Below are positions 61,917 through 64,000 of a stretch of 64,000 nucleotides of DNA, in pieces. Within the stretch, counting starts at the first letter, position 1. Each line of letters opens with the position of its first letter. Under the pieces are notes generated by a model. It had not been told where the DNA came from, searched no databases, and was given only the letters and a program-made list of their open reading frames with translations. Origin of the DNA: an uncultured Acidobacteriaceae bacterium (lineage in GTDB: Bacteria > Acidobacteriota > Terriglobia > Terriglobales > Acidobacteriaceae); assembly GCA_937879855.1 (NCBI GenBank), contig CALFMO010000067.1, positions 124,001 to 188,000 of the forward strand, given 5' to 3'. A program made the translations under genes and the position numbers.

Positions 61917-63704
61917 TTACTGGGCCTGTCTTTCATATATTTCCCGCGCGCGCTCGATCGTGTCCGCTTCTTCCGGCGACTTATCCGGCCGGAGGCGAAT
62001 AATTCTAGGAAAGCGCAGGGCGTAGCCGCTCTCGTGCCGGTCGGACTCCATCATGTTATTGAATGCAACTTCCAAAACAATTTTCGGCTCAACCACTCGC
62101 CGGAACCCCTGATCTTCCACCGTGTTATCGAGAAACCATTGTGTCATCTCGGCGATCTCCGCGTCGGTGAGGCCGGAATACGCTTTGCCGATGTTCACCA
62201 GTCGGTCTTTATTCGTATCCCACACGGCAAACGTATAATCGCTGAGCACGCCGATGCGCTTGCCGTGCCCGTACTCGACCGCGGTCACGACTACATCCAG
62301 CGTGGCCAGCTCGCGCTTCATCTTCAGCCACGACTTTCCGCGCTTGCCCGGCGTATACGGAGACGCGAGATCTTTAATCATCAACCCCTCATTGCCTCGC
62401 GCCTGCGCGGCAACGAATAGCTGCTCCAGTTCCTCAGCCGAAGCGACGCGAAAGACGGGAGCCCGTATGACACTCGCGCTCGCGGTCGGTTCTGCCAAAT
62501 CCGTGTCGAAAGCCAGCGCACCTTGAGCCCTACCCTGTGACCCTCTGTGCCCTCTGTGGTTAAAGCCTTTCCGCGGCGCCGCCAAAAGCTCGTCCAGAAT
62601 CCGAGCCCGCTCCCGCAGCGGACGATCCATCACCAACTCGCCCCCCATATACAACACGTCAAAGGCCAGGAACGCGACCGGAATCTCCCGCAGCATTTCG
62701 TCGCTGACTTTCTTCCGTCCCAACCGCTGCTGCAAAAGGCTGAAAGGCCGCGCCCTTCCCAGGTTCACGGCCTTCTGCTCTCCCGCCTCCGATGGCGCTT
62801 CGTCTACCACCTGCTGCGTATCGGAAGGATCGCCGGGGTACTCCCACGCCACAATCTCTCCATCCAGAATTGCGTCCTGCGGCAGCCCGGCCAAAGCCTC
62901 CGGCAATTCTGGAAACGATTCCGTGATTTCATCCCGAGTGCGCGAGAAAAATTTCACCTCGCCATCCGCCACATGAGCCTGCGCGCGGATGCCGTCATAC
63001 TTGTCCTCCACCGCGGCCTCCGCGAAATAACTCAGCCCCTCCTCGGCTGATTCGATCGGGCTGGCGAGCATAAATCCGAGCGGATGGAACAGCCGCATCT
63101 GCGCTTGGGCAAGGATTCCCCGCGACGCCAGCCGCAGCGTTTCACCGATATCGCCCAGCAGCATGTTGGCGCGTTGCACCTCTGCCAGCGTTCCGCCGTA
63201 TGCTCTTGCAATTGCGTCCTCGACCAAACTCTCCTTCAGCCCGATCCGGAGATCGCCAGTCATGATCTTCACGATGTACTTAGCTTCGAGCGGCGTGGCG
63301 CGCGAAATCAGATCGCGCACGATTGCTGCTTTCCCCGCTGCACCCCGTGTTGCCGCGATCTGACGGAACGCCGCCGCCACTTCCAACACGCCCAGACCCT
63401 GCCCCGCGCGTTGGGGAAGGACCTCGCCCGCCACTGCCCCCAGGTCCCCATGCCGACGATAAGCGACAGTCAACTGTGCCTCATTGACTCCCGACAACTC
63501 CGCCACAATCTGCCAAAGCGACCGCCCGCCAATTTGCAGAGTAGTCTCTTCCCAGGCCGGAAACGCCCGCCCCGAAAGGAAGACCGCCGACACCGCGGCC
63601 TCCTCGGTCGTTCGCGACTTCAAATAGTCCGCAACGATCCCAGTCTTCAGCAGCTTCTTCGTCGTCGCCGCCATAGCTTCACAAGCTGTCGCTAAACGCT
63701 GCAT
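61917..63704 (-). CDS. ATP-dependent DNA ligase (LigB/archaeal-type) with repeat-derived insertion
   Basis: A 595-residue ligase. The N-terminal DNA-binding domain spans about 1-200. The nucleotidyltransferase domain has the AMP-accepting Lys235 in VEDKYDGIRAQ, then ILDGEIVAWE, FDVLYMGG, GNEGLMIKD and SWLKMKRELATLDVVV, and an OB-fold ends with AFNNMMESDRHESGYALRFPR. It seals nicks using ATP and is additional to the NAD-dependent LigA expected elsewhere. Between LAAPRKG and APVFRVAS lie about 30 extra residues starting FNHRGHRGSQG, encoded by an intergenic-type repeat. Confidence 0.9.
   Translation of the reverse strand: MQRLATACEAMAATTKKLLKTGIVADYLKSRTTEEAAVSAVFLSGRAFPAWEETTLQIGGRSLWQIVAELSGVNEAQLTVAYRRHGDLGAVAGEVLPQRAGQGLGVLEVAAAFRQIAATRGAAGKAAIVRDLISRATPLEAKYIVKIMTGDLRIGLKESLVEDAIARAYGGTLAEVQRANMLLGDIGETLRLASRGILAQAQMRLFHPLGFMLASPIESAEEGLSYFAEAAVEDKYDGIRAQAHVADGEVKFFSRTRDEITESFPELPEALAGLPQDAILDGEIVAWEYPGDPSDTQQVVDEAPSEAGEQKAVNLGRARPFSLLQQRLGRKKVSDEMLREIPVAFLAFDVLYMGGELVMDRPLRERARILDELLAAPRKGFNHRGHRGSQGRAQGALAFDTDLAEPTASASVIRAPVFRVASAEELEQLFVAAQARGNEGLMIKDLASPYTPGKRGKSWLKMKRELATLDVVVTAVEYGHGKRIGVLSDYTFAVWDTNKDRLVNIGKAYSGLTDAEIAEMTQWFLDNTVEDQGFRRVVEPKIVLEVAFNNMMESDRHESGYALRFPRIIRLRPDKSPEEADTIERAREIYERQAQ
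62533..62562. repeat. Intergenic-type repeat (CACAGAGGG units) inside the ligase gene
   Basis: On the coding strand the DNA reads TTAACCACAGAGGGCACAG and continues AGGGTCACAGGG, a short tandem of CACAGAGGG-like units widely seen between genes in many bacteria. It is translated in frame as N-H-R-G-H-R-G-S-Q-G near residues 381-391. Related degenerate copies occur at 22160-22200 and 23117-23134 between genes. Confidence 0.65.
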
Positions 63705-63716
63705 GATTCCCCAATC

Positions 63717-63740
63717 GTAGCGCCGGCAGCCTGCCGGCTG
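63717..63740. repeat. Palindromic GTAGCGCCGGC repeat
   Basis: GTAGC followed by GCCGGCAG-C-CTGCCGGC. The flank and stem match the hairpin at 29533-29550 read on the reverse strand. Just after it lies a second common repeat (CCTGAGCTTGCCGAAGG type, about 63752-63770). The gap 63705-63912 otherwise holds no gene. Confidence 0.55.
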
Positions 63741-63912
63741 AAGCGAGGGCCTGCCTGAGCTTGCCGAAGGGGCATCTTGCCCTCGCCTCCGCCCGCGCCT
63801 AACCCTCGTGCCTGCTAAAACTTAGCCTTCCCGACCTCCATCCTAAATGACTCCCCGCCTGTGTTACCCTAGAAGCTGCGTCGTGTCTTTAGACGGGAGC
63901 ATCTAAACTGTC

Positions 63913-64000
63913 GTGCGTAGACTGAGAAATTACCTGCGGTTCCTCGCCGCCATCCAACTTCTGCCCGCCCTCGAGAGCGGGGAAGAGACCCTGGTCGGCG
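63913..64000 (+). CDS. Start of an unidentified gene (3' truncated by window)
   Basis: From a GTG at 63913 the frame stays open to the window edge and translates as RRLRNYLRFLAAIQLLPALE and onward, a plausible amphipathic helix start. GGGAGC lies farther upstream than ideal, so the start is uncertain. Too short to assign. Confidence 0.35.
   Translation, partial: MRRLRNYLRFLAAIQLLPALESGEETLVG

Overview
The window looks like a chromosomal segment of an Acidobacteriota bacterium, most likely class Terriglobia (Koribacter/Sulfotelmatobacter-like). The support is family-level: moderately high GC, an 'acidobacterial duplicated orphan permease' (ADOP) at 39778-42315, a Gram-negative envelope gene set (kdsB, OmpA-like protein, two beta-barrel-like proteins), a heme-sensor histidine kinase beside an alternative-complex-III/Qrc-like respiratory operon, and abundant short palindromic intergenic repeats. 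I see no prophage, insertion sequence, CRISPR array or rRNA; one tRNA (Met, CAT) is present.

Layout. 1-11 kb: a truncated Tat-signal protein, then a translationally coupled plus-strand operon (heme-binding histidine kinase, archaemetzincin, NtrC-type regulator). It converges on a tight seven-gene minus-strand operon: small membrane protein, GcvH-like protein, pentaheme cytochrome, molybdopterin-type subunit, four-cluster Fe-S protein, NrfD membrane subunit and a second GcvH-like protein. This operon has a well-spaced sigma-54 (-24/-12) promoter and a dyad about 230 bp upstream, so the adjacent regulator is its likely activator. This is the most interesting unit in the window. 11-20 kb: tRNA-Met, kdsB, an M48 protease, a GDP-mannose set (manA, manC, phosphohexomutase), an aminotransferase, coaD and recA. 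20-27 kb: an unusual tandem ThyX-like protein carrying a repeat-derived peptide, fabG, an acetyltransferase, a dienelactone-hydrolase-like protein, a small XRE regulator and two uncharacterised proteins. 27-38 kb: purH, a TPR protein, an acetyltransferase, a dGTPase-like HD protein, a beta-barrel-like protein, a GH42 enzyme and an M20 peptidase.

38-50 kb: an OmpA-like protein, the ADOP permease, a glycosyltransferase fused to an (alpha/alpha)-barrel-like domain, an AmgK-RapZ(C) fusion with a MurU-like nucleotidyltransferase (cell-wall sugar recycling), and ilvB-ilvN preceded by a Val-rich leader peptide and a terminator hairpin (attenuation). 50-61 kb: signalling, with one protein holding HD-GYP, GAF, GGDEF and PilZ modules, and a chemosensory set (cheA, cheW, beta-barrel protein, MCP, cheB) with no cheR or cheY. 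60-64 kb: a cation diffusion facilitator, a ParD/ParE-like pair whose toxin is frameshifted, an ATP-dependent DNA ligase carrying a repeat-derived insertion, and the start of one more gene.

Two themes recur. Short repeats sit between genes as inverted pairs and also inside genes as in-frame peptides. Regulation can often be read directly: sigma-54 promoter, attenuator and palindromic operator-like sites.
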